Assembly: GCA_017554145.1 (NCBI GenBank)
Contig: JAFZIZ010000013.1
Location: 207,685 to 251,611, forward strand
Source of the DNA: Prevotella sp.
GTDB taxonomy: Bacteria > Bacteroidota > Bacteroidia > Bacteroidales > Bacteroidaceae
Length of the DNA: 43,927 bases
Direction: 5' to 3'
The notes beneath the pieces are model-generated. The model saw only the letters and a list, made by a program, of their open reading frames with translations, was not told where the DNA came from and did no database searches. Positions within the stretch are counted from its first letter, which is position 1; every line of letters starts with the position of its first letter. This document shows, in pieces, positions 25,244 through 37,000 of the stretch. A program made the position numbers and the translations under genes.

Positions 25244-26155
25244 TTAAATTACGTAGGTCTCGAGGAACTTGAGGGTTCCTTCTACGCGTACCTCCTTAGT
25301 AGTGGCGGGGAGAAGGAGGGTATCACCAGCACGGAAGAGGAGGTCCTCACCATCGGCGGAGAGGGTGCCTTCACCCTTAATGGCGATGAGGATGACGAAG
25401 GAGTCGAGATCGCTATAGTCGATGGTCATAGGCTCGGTAAGGTCGTAAACTGCTGTATTGAAATAAGGACACTGCACCAACAGCTGACTCTCGTCCTGGC
25501 GTGGCGTATAATGCGTACGGTAGTCGTCAAGGACAGTATAATCGATGCTCTCCGAGGCCTCTTGGGTATGTAGCTGACGCTCCTTGCCGTCTTTATCTTT
25601 GCGCTTGTAGTCGTAGATACGATAGGTGATATCGGAGGTCTGCTGGATCTCTGCGAGGAAGGTGCCTGAACAGATGGAATGGATGCGTCCTGCAGGAATG
25701 AAGAAGCAGTCACCTTCCTTGACGCTATACTGGGCAAGGGCATCGCAGATAGTCCCCTCCTCCACCATCTGCTTGTATTGCTCGGGGGTGATGTGCATCT
25801 TCAGACCACTATAGAGCTTGGCTTCTGGTGCACTCTCCATGACATACCACATCTCTGTCTTACCCATACCCTTGCCATGACGACGGGCTATCTCATTGGT
25901 GGGATGTACCTGAATAGACAGGTCTTTCTTGGCATCGATGAACTTGACGAGCAAAGGGAACTCATCGCCGAAGCGCTGGTAGTTGGCTTTGCCCACAAGG
26001 CGGTCTTTCTGTTCGCGTACCAGGTCGTTGATAGTGGCAGCGATAGAATTGCCACACACGGGCGTCTCATTGCCTGCTACGCCAGATATCATCCAGCTCT
26101 CAATCCCCCAGATGGGCGTTTTCTTCAATGGGGTGAATTTGTAGAAATTTCTCAT
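25244..26155 (-). CDS. manA: Mannose-6-phosphate isomerase, class I type
   Basis: 303 residues. Zinc-site segments of the cupin-type isomerase are visible: LSIQVHPTNE (Gln and His), MGKTEMWYV (Glu) and FIPAGRIHSI (His). It interconverts fructose-6-phosphate and mannose-6-phosphate for mannose use and GDP-mannose synthesis. The length fits the short bacterial class. It is the last gene of a minus-strand run after trkH, 59 bp downstream, with no -7 promoter visible in the gap. The gap carries an 8-bp tandem repeat instead. Confidence 0.93.
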   Translation of the reverse strand: MRNFYKFTPLKKTPIWGIESWMISGVAGNETPVCGNSIAATINDLVREQKDRLVGKANYQRFGDEFPLLVKFIDAKKDLSIQVHPTNEIARRHGKGMGKTEMWYVMESAPEAKLYSGLKMHITPEQYKQMVEEGTICDALAQYSVKEGDCFFIPAGRIHSICSGTFLAEIQQTSDITYRIYDYKRKDKDGKERQLHTQEASESIDYTVLDDYRTHYTPRQDESQLLVQCPYFNTAVYDLTEPMTIDYSDLDSFVILIAIKGEGTLSADGEDLLFRAGDTLLLPATTKEVRVEGTLKFLETYVI

Positions 26156-26174
26156 TTTCTATAGTTATTTTATT

Positions 26175-26210
26175 GTAGTTATGGAATTAATTTTGGAGTT
26201 ATGGAGTTAT
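26175..26210. repeat. 8-bp (GGAGTTAT) repeat between trkH and manA
   Basis: Two perfect adjacent GGAGTTAT units and a third related copy (GTAGTTAT) 20 bp away. Confidence 0.6.
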
Positions 26211-26214
26211 GCTG

Positions 26215-27675
26215 TCAGTTGTCTCGCCAGAATCCACGAGTGAAGAGTACCAAGACACTCATAATCTCCAGACGACCAACGAGCATCAGGAAGGTACACG
26301 TCCACTTGATATAGTCGGGCAACTGGCTCCACGACATCTCAGGACCTATCTGAGAGCCTAGGGAAGGACCTACGTTGCTGATGCAACTCAGGGCGATGGT
26401 GATGGCGTTGGCATTGTCGATACCTGCCGCTATCATGATGGCGGTTGACAGGAGTACCATCAGCGTGAAGATAGCGAAGAACGCCAACAGTGAGTTGATT
26501 TTCGGTTGCGTTACAGGCTGTCCGTTGATCTTCACAGGAAGGACAGCATTGGGATGGAGCAACTTATGGAACTCATTGCGCAAGACCTTGACGATCATCA
26601 CACCACGCACGCATTTGAAACCTCCCGTCGTAGAACCAGAGCAGGCTCCGAGGAACATCAAAAAGCCAAGGATAACCCATGAGATGCTAGGCCACATAGA
26701 GACATCGTCGTTGAAGAGACCCGTTGTTGTGAGGAAAGACACTACATGGAACAAGGCCGAACGGAACGCACGCTCCAAGCCATAACCGTTATAGCTCATC
26801 AACAGCCACGATATCCATGCCGTAGCAGCTGCAATGACAAAGAGATAGAGTTTGAATTCCGAGCTCTTGAAGAGATTAGCCACCTTGAAACGGAAAATGG
26901 CAAAATAGAGCATCGTGAAATTGATACCTGCCAAGAACTGGAAAAGGATGGCGAGATATTCTATCGTGGGTGTCTGGAAGAATGCCGACGAGTCGTTATG
27001 AGGGGCAAAACCTCCTGTTGCCGTCGTCGTCATCGCATAGTTGATACTATCGAACCAGCCCATGCCAGCAAAATAGAACGACAGGATACAGGCAATGGTC
27101 ATCGCAGAATAGATAGACCATATCCACTTGGCTGTGGTAGACAGACGAGGATGCATCTTCGAACGGATAGGTCCTGTAGCCTCAGCGGAGAACACCTTCA
27201 CACTGCCATTGCCTACCATCGAGGGAAGAATGGCAATGGTGAAGAACACAATTCCCAAAGCACCAATCCACTGCGTCTGTGTGCGCCAGAAGAGAATACC
27301 ATGCGGCATCCACTCCACATCGTCGATAACGGTAGCACCTGTGGTGGTGAATCCAGACATCGTCTCAAAGAACGCATCTGTGACATTGGTGATATAGCCG
27401 CCTATTAGGAACGGCAACATTCCGAAAACACTGAAGATGGTCCATGTGAGGGTGACCAGCAAATAGGAGTCGCGACGACTCAGATTGTTCGTGGCATTAC
27501 GTCCCAAGAACTTAAAGATGAAGCCGCAGCAATAGGTGATGAGGGTTGACAGCATGAACGCCATCATATCGTCCTCCAGATAATACAGTGATATACCCAG
27601 ACAACAGGTCAGCAATACTCCCAGCAACAAGAGCAGCGAACCTATAATCTTGTATATCAGAGGGTAGTTTACCAT
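26215..27675 (-). CDS. trkH: Potassium uptake protein TrkH (membrane subunit)
   Basis: 486 residues, about ten membrane segments. Selectivity-filter-like loops of the TrkH/KtrB superfamily are seen, for example SGFTTTGATV, TTTATGGF and LTTTGLF, plus ACSGSTTGGFKC. It forms the K+ conducting subunit in the inner membrane. Its start overlaps the trkA stop by 7 bp, so membrane and regulatory subunits are translationally coupled. Confidence 0.96.
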   Translation of the reverse strand: MVNYPLIYKIIGSLLLLLGVLLTCCLGISLYYLEDDMMAFMLSTLITYCCGFIFKFLGRNATNNLSRRDSYLLVTLTWTIFSVFGMLPFLIGGYITNVTDAFFETMSGFTTTGATVIDDVEWMPHGILFWRTQTQWIGALGIVFFTIAILPSMVGNGSVKVFSAEATGPIRSKMHPRLSTTAKWIWSIYSAMTIACILSFYFAGMGWFDSINYAMTTTATGGFAPHNDSSAFFQTPTIEYLAILFQFLAGINFTMLYFAIFRFKVANLFKSSEFKLYLFVIAAATAWISWLLMSYNGYGLERAFRSALFHVVSFLTTTGLFNDDVSMWPSISWVILGFLMFLGACSGSTTGGFKCVRGVMIVKVLRNEFHKLLHPNAVLPVKINGQPVTQPKINSLLAFFAIFTLMVLLSTAIMIAAGIDNANAITIALSCISNVGPSLGSQIGPEMSWSQLPDYIKWTCTFLMLVGRLEIMSVLVLFTRGFWRDN

Positions 27676-29027
27676 AATGTGTTAGCCTTGAAAAACTTCT
27701 CCAGCTTCTTCAGGTTCTTCTCATGGGAGAACACCATCACTGAGTCGCCTGCTTGGATCTGAGTGCCACCATTGACAAGGATGCCTTCGTTGTTGCGAAC
27801 CAGTCCACCAATGGTAGTTCCGAATGGCAATCCTAAGTCCTTCACTGGTTTCTTGGTGACCTTCGAACCTTCTGCTGCGATAAACTCAGCTACATCGGAG
27901 TCGACCATCATCAGGGAGCGTACATTGCTGACATCAGCATCGAGCATCATCTGGTAGATATGGCTGGCTGCCACTGTCTTCTTATTGATAATCGTACCGA
28001 TATCCAGACTCTCCGCCATATCGACATAGTCGAGGTTCTCTACCATCGCCACCGTCTTCCTGACACCCAGTCGCTTGGCTGTCAGACACGCCAGAATATT
28101 CGTCTCTGCATTCCCTGTCAGAGCGACAAAGGCCTGCGTCGTCTCGATACCCTCCTCCTGCAACAAGCCGAGGTCACGACCGTCGCCATGAATCACCATC
28201 GTATCAGTATCGCTCAACAGTTCATTCAATTGTTCACAGCGACGCTCACTCTTCTCGATAATCTTCAGGTTCATATACTCTGGGATGGTAAGACCAACAC
28301 GTACGGCTGTCTTGCCACCTCCCATGACGATGACATTCTTCACGTCGGCATAATGTTCCTTGCCGGAAAGTTTACGCACATAGGGGATATACTCGCTGGT
28401 GGTCATGAAATAAGCAAGGTCATTGACCTTCAACTCATCCATACCACTGGGAATCAGCGTCTCACCAGCACGTTTGATAGCCACGATATGATAAGGGTCG
28501 TCAGGACCACAGAGGTTCTTCAAAGGCTGGTTCAGTATCTCACACGTCTCACGCAGCTTCACACCCAGCATCACCAGTGCACCGTCATGCACATCCCAAC
28601 GCTGGCGCACCCACGACATTTTCAGACCATTGGTGATATCATGTGCAGCCAATACCTCCGGATAAATGAGGGAGTTGATACCAATCTCCTCGAAGAACGG
28701 TTTCAGATGAGGTGCCAGATACTCGTAGTTGTCGATACGCGCCACTGTTTTTCTGGTTCCCAACGCATGAGCAATGCTACATGCGTTCATGTTCTTACTC
28801 TCATCGGGGGTAACACCCACAAACAAGTCGGCAGAGTCAGTACCTGCATCTTTCAATATTTTGATGCTGGTAGGCGATCCCTGAATGGTCATGATGTCGT
28901 ACTTGCTGTCAAGACCAGCCAGACGAGTGGGGTCCGGATCAATCAACACGCAGTCCTGATGATCGCGCGAGAGTAGTTTCGACAGGTGAGTTCCTACGGC
29001 GCCTGCACCGGCTATCACTATCTTCAT
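27669..29027 (-). CDS. trkA: Trk system K+ regulatory subunit TrkA
   Basis: 452 residues from the ATG at 29027 ([12 protein letters not shown]); six extra in-frame residues further upstream overlap dxs and are unlikely. Two tandem RCK units are visible: the first begins with [13 protein letters not shown] (GxGxxG NAD site), the second with [14 protein letters not shown], each followed by a TrkA-C-like domain. It is the cytoplasmic nucleotide-binding gate of TrkH. The start overlaps the dxs stop as ATGA, and the stop overlaps trkH by 7 bp, giving a dxs-trkA-trkH transcript. Confidence 0.96.
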   Translation of the reverse strand: MKIVIAGAGAVGTHLSKLLSRDHQDCVLIDPDPTRLAGLDSKYDIMTIQGSPTSIKILKDAGTDSADLFVGVTPDESKNMNACSIAHALGTRKTVARIDNYEYLAPHLKPFFEEIGINSLIYPEVLAAHDITNGLKMSWVRQRWDVHDGALVMLGVKLRETCEILNQPLKNLCGPDDPYHIVAIKRAGETLIPSGMDELKVNDLAYFMTTSEYIPYVRKLSGKEHYADVKNVIVMGGGKTAVRVGLTIPEYMNLKIIEKSERRCEQLNELLSDTDTMVIHGDGRDLGLLQEEGIETTQAFVALTGNAETNILACLTAKRLGVRKTVAMVENLDYVDMAESLDIGTIINKKTVAASHIYQMMLDADVSNVRSLMMVDSDVAEFIAAEGSKVTKKPVKDLGLPFGTTIGGLVRNNEGILVNGGTQIQAGDSVMVFSHEKNLKKLEKFFKANTLW

Positions 29028-30943
29028 ATACTTGGCTGTTGGCAAATAGCTTTAATGATACTATCTTTATCGAGTCCAACGATATGCTGCAACTCGTCTA
29101 CTGTTCCATGCTCCACAAACTCCGTGTCGGGCATTCCGAGACGAGTGATACGAGGGCTGTAACCATGGTCGCTCATCCATTCGAGGACTGCAGAACCCAG
29201 TCCGCCACTCTTCACACCATTTTCCACGGTGATGATATGCTTGAACTTCTTGGCGACCTCCTCAAGGATATCTTCATCAATCGGTTTGAGGAAACGCATG
29301 TCGTAATGGGCTACGCTTGGCACTTGGCTCTTGGCATTTGTCTCTTGGCTAATAGCTAACTGCAAATCGCTAATAGCCTGTGTAACATTATTACCTATCG
29401 GACCAATGGAGAGGACGGCGACATCGTCACCGTCGTGTAACTTACGACCGGTTCCCACCTTGATTTCCTCCAAAGGACAACGCCAGTCGAGCAACACACC
29501 ACCACCTCGCGGATAACGAATGACAAACGGACCTTTGTCAGGCAGTTGGGCCGTGTACATCAGACGACGCAACTCATGCTCGTCCATCGGAGAGGCTATC
29601 GTCAAATTGGGAATGGGACGAAGAGCCGCTAAGTCGAAGGCTCCATGATGCGTAGGACCGTCCTCTCCGACGATACCCGCACGATCGAAACAGAACACCA
29701 CATGGAGGTTGAGCATAGCGACATCATGGATGATATTGTCGAAGGCTCGCTGGGAGAAGGCACTATAGATATTACAGAAGGGTATCAGTCCGTCTTTCGC
29801 CATACCACCGGAGAAGGTGACGGCATGACCTTCGGCAATACCCACATCGAAAGTGCGGTCGGGCATCTCCTTCATCATGATATTCATCGAACAACCTGAC
29901 GGCATCGCAGGTGTCACACCCACAATCTTGGGATTTTGCTTTGCCAGTTCCAAGAGCGTATGTCCGAAGACATCCTGATATTTCTGAGGTTTGTTGGGGT
30001 CTTTATCCACCAGTCGCTCACCCGTCTCCGGGTCGAACTTACCAGGTGCATGCCACGTAGTGACATCTTTCTCTGCAGGGGCATAACCATGACCTTTCTG
30101 CGTGTGGAGGTGTAACAGCTTAGGACCTTTCATGTCCTTCAGCTGATAGAGGATGCGCACCAATTCCTTGATGTTATGTCCATCGAAGGGACCGAAGTAT
30201 CTCACGTTCATACCGTCGAAGATATTCTGCTGATGGGCAATGGCACTCTTGATAGCATTCGACAGACGCTGGATACCTTTCTTCCGATCGTCAGGCATCA
30301 GACCTTTGTTGTGTAGCCAGCGTGTCGTCCTGAACTTGATGGCATTATAGGTCTTGTTGGTGTTCAGTCCCAGCAGATATTGCTTCATACCACCTACAGA
30401 ACGGTCGATAGACATATTATTGTCGTTCAGGATGATCAGCAGGTCGTTGGGCGAGGAAGAGACATTATTCAGTCCTTCGAAGGCAAGACCACCACTCAGT
30501 GCACCGTCACCAATCACAGCCACCACATGACGGTCGTTCTTTCCCTCCAACTGAGCAGCTACCGCCATACCCAACGCCGCAGAGACGGAGTTGCTGGCAT
30601 GACCGCAGGCAAAAGTGTCGTATTCACTCTCCAAGGGAGAGGGGAAGGGACGGATGCCTCCTAACTTACGATTGGTACAGAACTGTTCACGACGCCCCGT
30701 CAGAATCTTATGGCCGTAAGCCTGATGGCCTACGTCCCATACGATACGGTCCTCCGGAGTGTTATAGACATAGTGCAGAGCCACTGTGAGTTCCACGACA
30801 CCCAAACTGGACGCAAGGTGTCCTGGATTCACGGAGAGTTCTTTCACGATATCGTCGCGAAGCTCCTGACATAGTTCTGGAAGTTGGTCGACCGGCAACT
30901 TACGTAAGTCGTCGGGATATTTGATGTTATTGAGTAATTCCAC
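29024..30943 (-). CDS. dxs: 1-deoxy-D-xylulose-5-phosphate synthase
   Basis: 639 residues. Thiamine diphosphate site [19 protein letters not shown] with NDNNMSI, and the transketolase pyrimidine-binding [15 protein letters not shown], are intact. It makes DXP from pyruvate and glyceraldehyde-3-phosphate, the first step of the MEP isoprenoid pathway. In the C-terminal domain, just before [11 protein letters not shown], there is a segment encoded by nine 7-bp units (29315-29377) that reads as [21 protein letters not shown]. It is coupled to trkA by ATGA. A promoter lies at 30967-30974. Confidence 0.96.
   Translation of the reverse strand: MELLNNIKYPDDLRKLPVDQLPELCQELRDDIVKELSVNPGHLASSLGVVELTVALHYVYNTPEDRIVWDVGHQAYGHKILTGRREQFCTNRKLGGIRPFPSPLESEYDTFACGHASNSVSAALGMAVAAQLEGKNDRHVVAVIGDGALSGGLAFEGLNNVSSSPNDLLIILNDNNMSIDRSVGGMKQYLLGLNTNKTYNAIKFRTTRWLHNKGLMPDDRKKGIQRLSNAIKSAIAHQQNIFDGMNVRYFGPFDGHNIKELVRILYQLKDMKGPKLLHLHTQKGHGYAPAEKDVTTWHAPGKFDPETGERLVDKDPNKPQKYQDVFGHTLLELAKQNPKIVGVTPAMPSGCSMNIMMKEMPDRTFDVGIAEGHAVTFSGGMAKDGLIPFCNIYSAFSQRAFDNIIHDVAMLNLHVVFCFDRAGIVGEDGPTHHGAFDLAALRPIPNLTIASPMDEHELRRLMYTAQLPDKGPFVIRYPRGGGVLLDWRCPLEEIKVGTGRKLHDGDDVAVLSIGPIGNNVTQAISDLQLAISQETNAKSQVPSVAHYDMRFLKPIDEDILEEVAKKFKHIITVENGVKSGGLGSAVLEWMSDHGYSPRITRLGMPDTEFVEHGTVDELQHIVGLDKDSIIKAICQQPSI
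29315..29377. repeat. 7-bp array (CTTGGC then TAATAGC types) inside dxs
   Basis: Nine contiguous heptamers on the plus strand: GCTTGGC, ACTTGGC, TCTTGGC, ATTTGTC, TCTTGGC, TAATAGC, TAACTGC, AAATCGC, TAATAGC. 63 bp, exactly 21 codons. Confidence 0.9.
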
Positions 30944-30966
30944 CTTGTTTCATACGTATTTGGGGA

Positions 30967-30974
30967 CAAAGGTA
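30967..30974 (-). promoter_or_regulatory. -7 promoter element of dxs
   Basis: TACCTTTG on the minus strand with a TTG about 23 bp upstream, fitting the -33/-7 Bacteroidota promoter, and a leader of about 23-25 bp. Confidence 0.6.
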
Positions 30975-31023
30975 CGAAAAATTCAATTAAGATAGAACAA
31001 AAAACAAAATAAAAATATAATTT

Positions 31024-34000
31024 TTATCTTGTCAGGCTGAATTTCAATGACAATCCAAAATCGTGGGTGGTGGTTGGATAACTGCTGGAAGAGAGTAACG
31101 GCGTGTTGGTCTGACGGTCGTAATAGGCACTCAATGTCAGCAGGCGAGACAGGGTGTAATCAGCCATAAAGGATATCTTCAATGCCGTATTACCACTGCT
31201 GGCTGCACTGGTTTGAGAGGCAATATCACGAGTGATAGCCGCCTGCTTGCGCAACGAGAAGTCGAGACGCATATTCAAGTCGTGATTGACACCTGTCTTG
31301 GATTTGGTTGTGGTCTGTTCCTTGGAGTCTTGAGCCTTCGCCTTACTACCGCGTTGTGCTTTCTTGATCTTTCTGTTTCCACTGGCACCAAAGATATTGA
31401 AGTCGCTGATTTTATACGCCAGACCTACTACCCAGTCGTTAGAACGGCTCTCATTGATTTGAATACTGGTCATTGAGAGGTTGAGTACACGTGTGCTGCG
31501 ATACTCCATCTTCGCCGTCAGGTTGTTGAAGAAAGTGACATCCACGCCCAACAATGGAGAGAATGACTCGTTGATACTCACTGTAGGAACACTAAAGCCC
31601 AATTGGGAAGTGATACCAGCCTTAGCGGTATAGCTACCCACAGCATAGACACTCTTATACGCATGGTTGATGGTGACACTCTTGAAATGGTCGCGGAACC
31701 AAGGGATTTTCGTCAAACCCGTATAACGGATGGTCCAGTTGGGCAACAGGCGGGTCAGTGCAGGGAAGAAACTGAGTCCACCACCACTGCCCGTATAAGA
31801 CGACAGGAAGGCGGGAATCATCACGCTGGCACTATAGGGATCTACCTCTTGACCACATTGTTCCTCTGCCTGCTTTTGGAAAGCCTCCAACGAATTACAA
31901 AACTTCTCGAAGGAAGCAGAATGGAAGCCATTATCTGCATCGCCAATACCCTCAAAGGCCGACTTCAAAGAGATCGTCGTCATCGTAAACGTTCCACTCT
32001 GGGTGGTTGGCATTCCCTCGTACATATACTGGATGGAACGCGCCTTCGTCTCCGTACGACTGGCATTCAGGTCTATCTTCAAGTCACGAACAGGTTCCAA
32101 CGTGGCTTTCAATTGCAGATCGGTCGTCTGATTGGTAGTTGCAGGCGTAGCCACACTATCGTTCATCAACAGCCACCCTCTGTCTTGAGCTTTCTGGAGG
32201 TAACTGTCGTCCATCAGTCCGAAAGCGAAGTCCAAACCAGGAGCCATCACACTACCTCCACGTTGTCCGAAGGCATCACCGATATTCGGCAGGAAACCAG
32301 GTACTGACATTGCATAGTTGTTACGATAGGAGATACCCACCGAACGTAGCATCATCAGGAAGCGGGCAGCCGTCTGAGTGGGCTTGTACCACCACTGATT
32401 GTCGGCAGGACGTTTAGGTGTGACGCTCAGCATCAACTGGATGGTATCACGATTATTGATACGAATTCTATTTTCATCAAGCACCTTGTATTTCAAGGCG
32501 TATTTCCTACCATCCTTCGTACGAGCAACGACATTGATTTTCTTCGATTTCTTTCCATGATTCACAATGATAGCAGAGTCAGTAGCCAGCGTTACCTCTT
32601 TCTGCCAGGCATTCTGGTTTTTTGGCAGTTTCTTCTCTTCTTTTGTCTCGCCCTTTTCACCATCCTTCGTATCATTTTTAGCATCATTCTTAGCATTGGA
32701 TTGTTTTCTATTATTCGTATTCCTACGAGTTCTCTGCGGTGTATTGCTGCTTTTCTTAAACTGATCGTTGGCTTTCTTCAGGAAAGGAATGTGGTTATAC
32801 AACGTCTCCATATTGAAATTGCCATTGATATTCAGTTGACGGTTATTGGCAATGGTATTACCTAAGTTCGTTCCATCATCCAGATCCGTACCACGTACCC
32901 AGTCATAAGTGGCTGTATAGGAAGCATCACTGGTAATCCAGTCGAAGATAGGCAATCTGTTGAGTGGCAACTGTAAGGAGGCGGTAAACGACTGACGATA
33001 GTCGAGCGGTGTACCGAAGTGACGGATACTCTGCCAGACAGAATCCTTCCATGCCTCATAACGCTCAGGATAGAGGTCTTTGTTGATCGGCGTATAGGGT
33101 TCCTCTATCTGTGCATGGGTAGCCGATTGGAAGTTCATGTGCAGGTTCTTAGTGAGGTCCCAACGAATGGAGAACTCACGATTCCATAGGAACTGCTCGT
33201 TGAAGGTCAGCGGCAGTTTCTGTCCCTGCAGGTCTTCCATATCACGTTCTTGTAACTCATAGTAGTTACGTAATATCTCCGTATTGAATGAGACATTCTG
33301 CGGCAACCAGTTCAAGCCAAACTGTTTGGGATACTGCAACCACTTCGACTTACCTTTTACGCTCTTGAAAGGCTCCCACGCCTTATAGACGGGCGTGTAA
33401 TTATAACTCAATGAGCCATGCCACTGGTCTTCCTTCTCATAGACGGTAGTCTCTCCTGATGTATAGCGATGCGAATGACTATAGGAGAACGAGAAGTTGG
33501 CGGGGTCGTAAGGCATTGGATGGCGTTTGGTCTTGATACCCACACGGACATTCGACAATGAGAAATTGGTATTTGTCGTCTTCGTGACGGCAATACTCTC
33601 GATGGAGTCACGCTCATGCTTGTCGGCAGCAGCATCCAAGGCATCCTTCAACTCCATATCAGTATCCATCGGATTATACCGCGGACGCTTCTCCTCTTTC
33701 GAGACAGAATAGTAGAGAGGCGCACTCACCTTCGCTTTGTCGGGGAAGAACTTACCCAACTCGATATTCGCTGTGACAGAATACGACTTATAGTCGTCGG
33801 TAGAACGCTGCAGCACACCCTCTTCGAGTCCACCAAAACCGTTCGTCACGATTTTACCCGTCATATTCACCGTACCTACATCCGACAATTGCATATTCAG
33901 ATTTCCACTGGCAGCCCAGCCGCCTTTATTGTTGAATTCCATCAATCGGAGCTCGTTGACCCATACCTCTCCGGACTTCTGTTCCTTAGAGACATTACGT

Positions 34001-37000
34001 ACACCGATCATCATCGTCTTCACCTCTCCTAACGAAGGATTACCCATGATGCTGACTGTATTCTCTGGGCGATTGGGATCGGCCTCGGAGAAGAGTTGGT
34101 TATAGGAGGTACCGCCAGAGGCACGAGACTTGTTACGGTTCTTCTTCAGAGAGGTAAACAGCGAGAGGTCGATGTCCAGCATGTTATTCTCAGGCCAGAC
34201 AGCACGGCAGTCCTCCACGTTGTATTTGTTATAGTCACTACGATCAGGTGTCAGACTGAGCGGTATCTCGTATTCGTAATAGTTGTTCTTATAGTCGCTA
34301 CCCACACGGATGAAGACCGCCAAGTCACCGTTTTTCAGGTTCGTCACGTCATTCATCAAGTGATTAGCATGTACGAACATCTGCAAATGCTTATAGCGAC
34401 GGAGGTCGAGGACGGTATTCTTATAGACACCCTTCGACTCACCAGGTGCGAGGTTCTTCACTACCATATCCATCGACTGCTCGTTCTCCTCCACCAACTG
34501 AGGCTGTGAGGGGTCTGTGGCTCTGGTAATACCAGGAGGCAACACGTAGTTGACTGGTTGTTTGTCGTTATTCTCCTCAATATTCACAGCACTCACCTCT
34601 AATGTACCACTCTGTGATGCACCTGTCAGTGGCTGCTGGTAAACACGCCACTCACCACGTACCAGATCAAGTGAACCGAAACGTAATACAATGGGATGTT
34701 TGAACTGAGTGAGGAACATACGCATAAAACGGACACTTGTGAAATCACTGATACTTCCCACACAGTTCTCATACTGATCCAGAGGGATGCGGAACTGGTA
34801 CCATTTCACCGTCTCACGATTACCGTTACGCAACGAGACATTCGCCTCACGGATATCCGTTATAAAGTTTTGTCCTATCTGCATGTCCTCAGGGCGGATG
34901 CTCACCTTATACTGGAAATAACGTTCGTATTCGTTGAGGGTGAAGTCCTGGTTGATATCCTCCACATCAGGGAAGGTCTTGTAACTCGTATCAAATCCTT
35001 CCGTCTGCATCTCACTATCGGGAGAGTTACCCTGTGGCATATTGATACGCTTGTAGCGATCCAAGATAGAAGCCTGACGGGCATCCAAGTCGGAACCACG
35101 GAAATAGTGATAGTTATCGTTGGCAGGGTCGTTGTTCCATGCAGCCCGTAAGCTGTCGTTCACATTGATGCCGTTGAGGAAGTTAACATAGGCAGGCTGA
35201 GAACGCTCTTCTGCATCTGTCAGACCGTTCAGTCCCACATCCTGTTTGATACGTGAACCTGCTGTTGTCGCGAAGGCATAAGTCTGTGTAGGACTGAAGG
35301 GAACCTTACCCCAGGCAGTATAGGCAAACGAGCCCATATTGTCAACAGGCATCGTACTCTCAGCGAATTTCTTTCCGTCACGTAGCACATCCTCACTGAC
35401 CTCACCGAGGTTGATATACAGATCACCGCCATAGTCGGAGGCTACACCCTGCTGCGTGGTATAGATAAACGGATCCAACAACCAAAACTCAATATACTCT
35501 ATATTGGCGGCCTCGAAGTCGTTGGTGTCGAGTTTTCGCATCATACCACCCCATCGGTTCTGTGGATTATGGAGTTTTCCGTCGAAACTGATATCCGTCG
35601 TCAGGTTGTAAGGACCACGTTCCTCAGGATAGTATGCCAGATTGAGAATCGGCAGTGTAGAAGTGGCTCCGCTATAAGTACTCTGTTGACGGTTGGGATA
35701 GAGTTCGCTCACATAGACGGCTCTAACATAGTGGTTCGACAACTGTTCGAGGTCGCTCTTGATATGACTCGGAGTCAGGGAGGAAGAACGATAGGTGAAC
35801 AACGGGTCGATATTATACCAAGCCAGCAGGGCACGATTGAAACCACTGGTCACAGAGTCCTTGTCAGCATACTCTGGGAACATCTTCGGTTCTGTGGGCA
35901 CACTGGAAATAGACCACGCTCTGGGTTCGCTGACATCGATCCCATTCTTCGCATTCTCAAAATCATCGATATACGAGGCGTTATCCTGCGTACCTCCAGC
36001 TTGTCCCGCTATCAGATGGGCGAATTCTCCCGTAAATGAAATCTGCGAGGGTTGTGTACAGTGCAGGAAGGGCAGTTTATCGAGCATATTGGTGAGCCAC
36101 TGACTCTCGTGTTTCCAATTGATATTCAAACCCCATATCATGTTGCGTAGCGGTTCAGCACCCATCGTCACTTTCGATGTCAGCGTCTGTTCTGTCAGAT
36201 ATTGCAGCGTACCACCTATCTGAAGGTCTTTCGAAAAATCGTATTCAAAGTTTACACCCAGCATCGTCTTTCGCTGCATACCATAATCAATATTACTTTC
36301 CAACGACACGCTGACATTCGTCCCTGCATCGATGATGCTCTGGTTGAGGATAGTGACTTCACCAGCGGAATAGTCAACGCTATAATCTGTACCTTCATTC
36401 AGGACAACTCCACCTGCCGTCACGACGACAGAACCCTGTGGCACGTTATACGCACCCAGAGAGATGACATTGGCTGCCGTACCCTTGAATTGTCCTGTCA
36501 ACAGGTATTTGTTTTTGTCAGTCATCTGCTTGGCTGCCGTACGAGTGGTATCATACAGTTCCGAGAAGACATATTTATTAATCATGTCTTCTGGAACCTT
36601 ATTCTTTGCCAAGAAATCTCTTAAAGTCTTACCAAAAGGTTCTGCAGAGGGGAAGAATACACGACCCTCGCTGACGGTATAGCCTTGAACATAGTCGAAA
36701 TAGCCGTTCGAATGTACCTTGTTATTATTGTCCAAACGGTCACATCCCAGTCCTTTCAACAGAGTGATATCCCTGACACCGTTCTCTGGGATATAGGTAA
36801 GATAGACACCTGCAGTATCACTCTGGAACTTGATGTCGAGTTTGAATTTCGTCTTCTCGATGTTCGAGGCGAGATAGTAAACGTTCTTCATCATCAACGG
36901 CCAGTTCTTCTGCTGAGGGTTGTTGCTGGTATTCTTCAATGTCTTGACGAACAATGCCTCCTCGGCTTTCGTATGATCACTGGCAAATTCTCCCACCTGA

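Noticed and set aside
27960-28976. 338-codon open frame opposite trkA
   Set aside because: Antisense shadow of a well-supported RCK protein; His/Thr/Gln-rich translation without domains.
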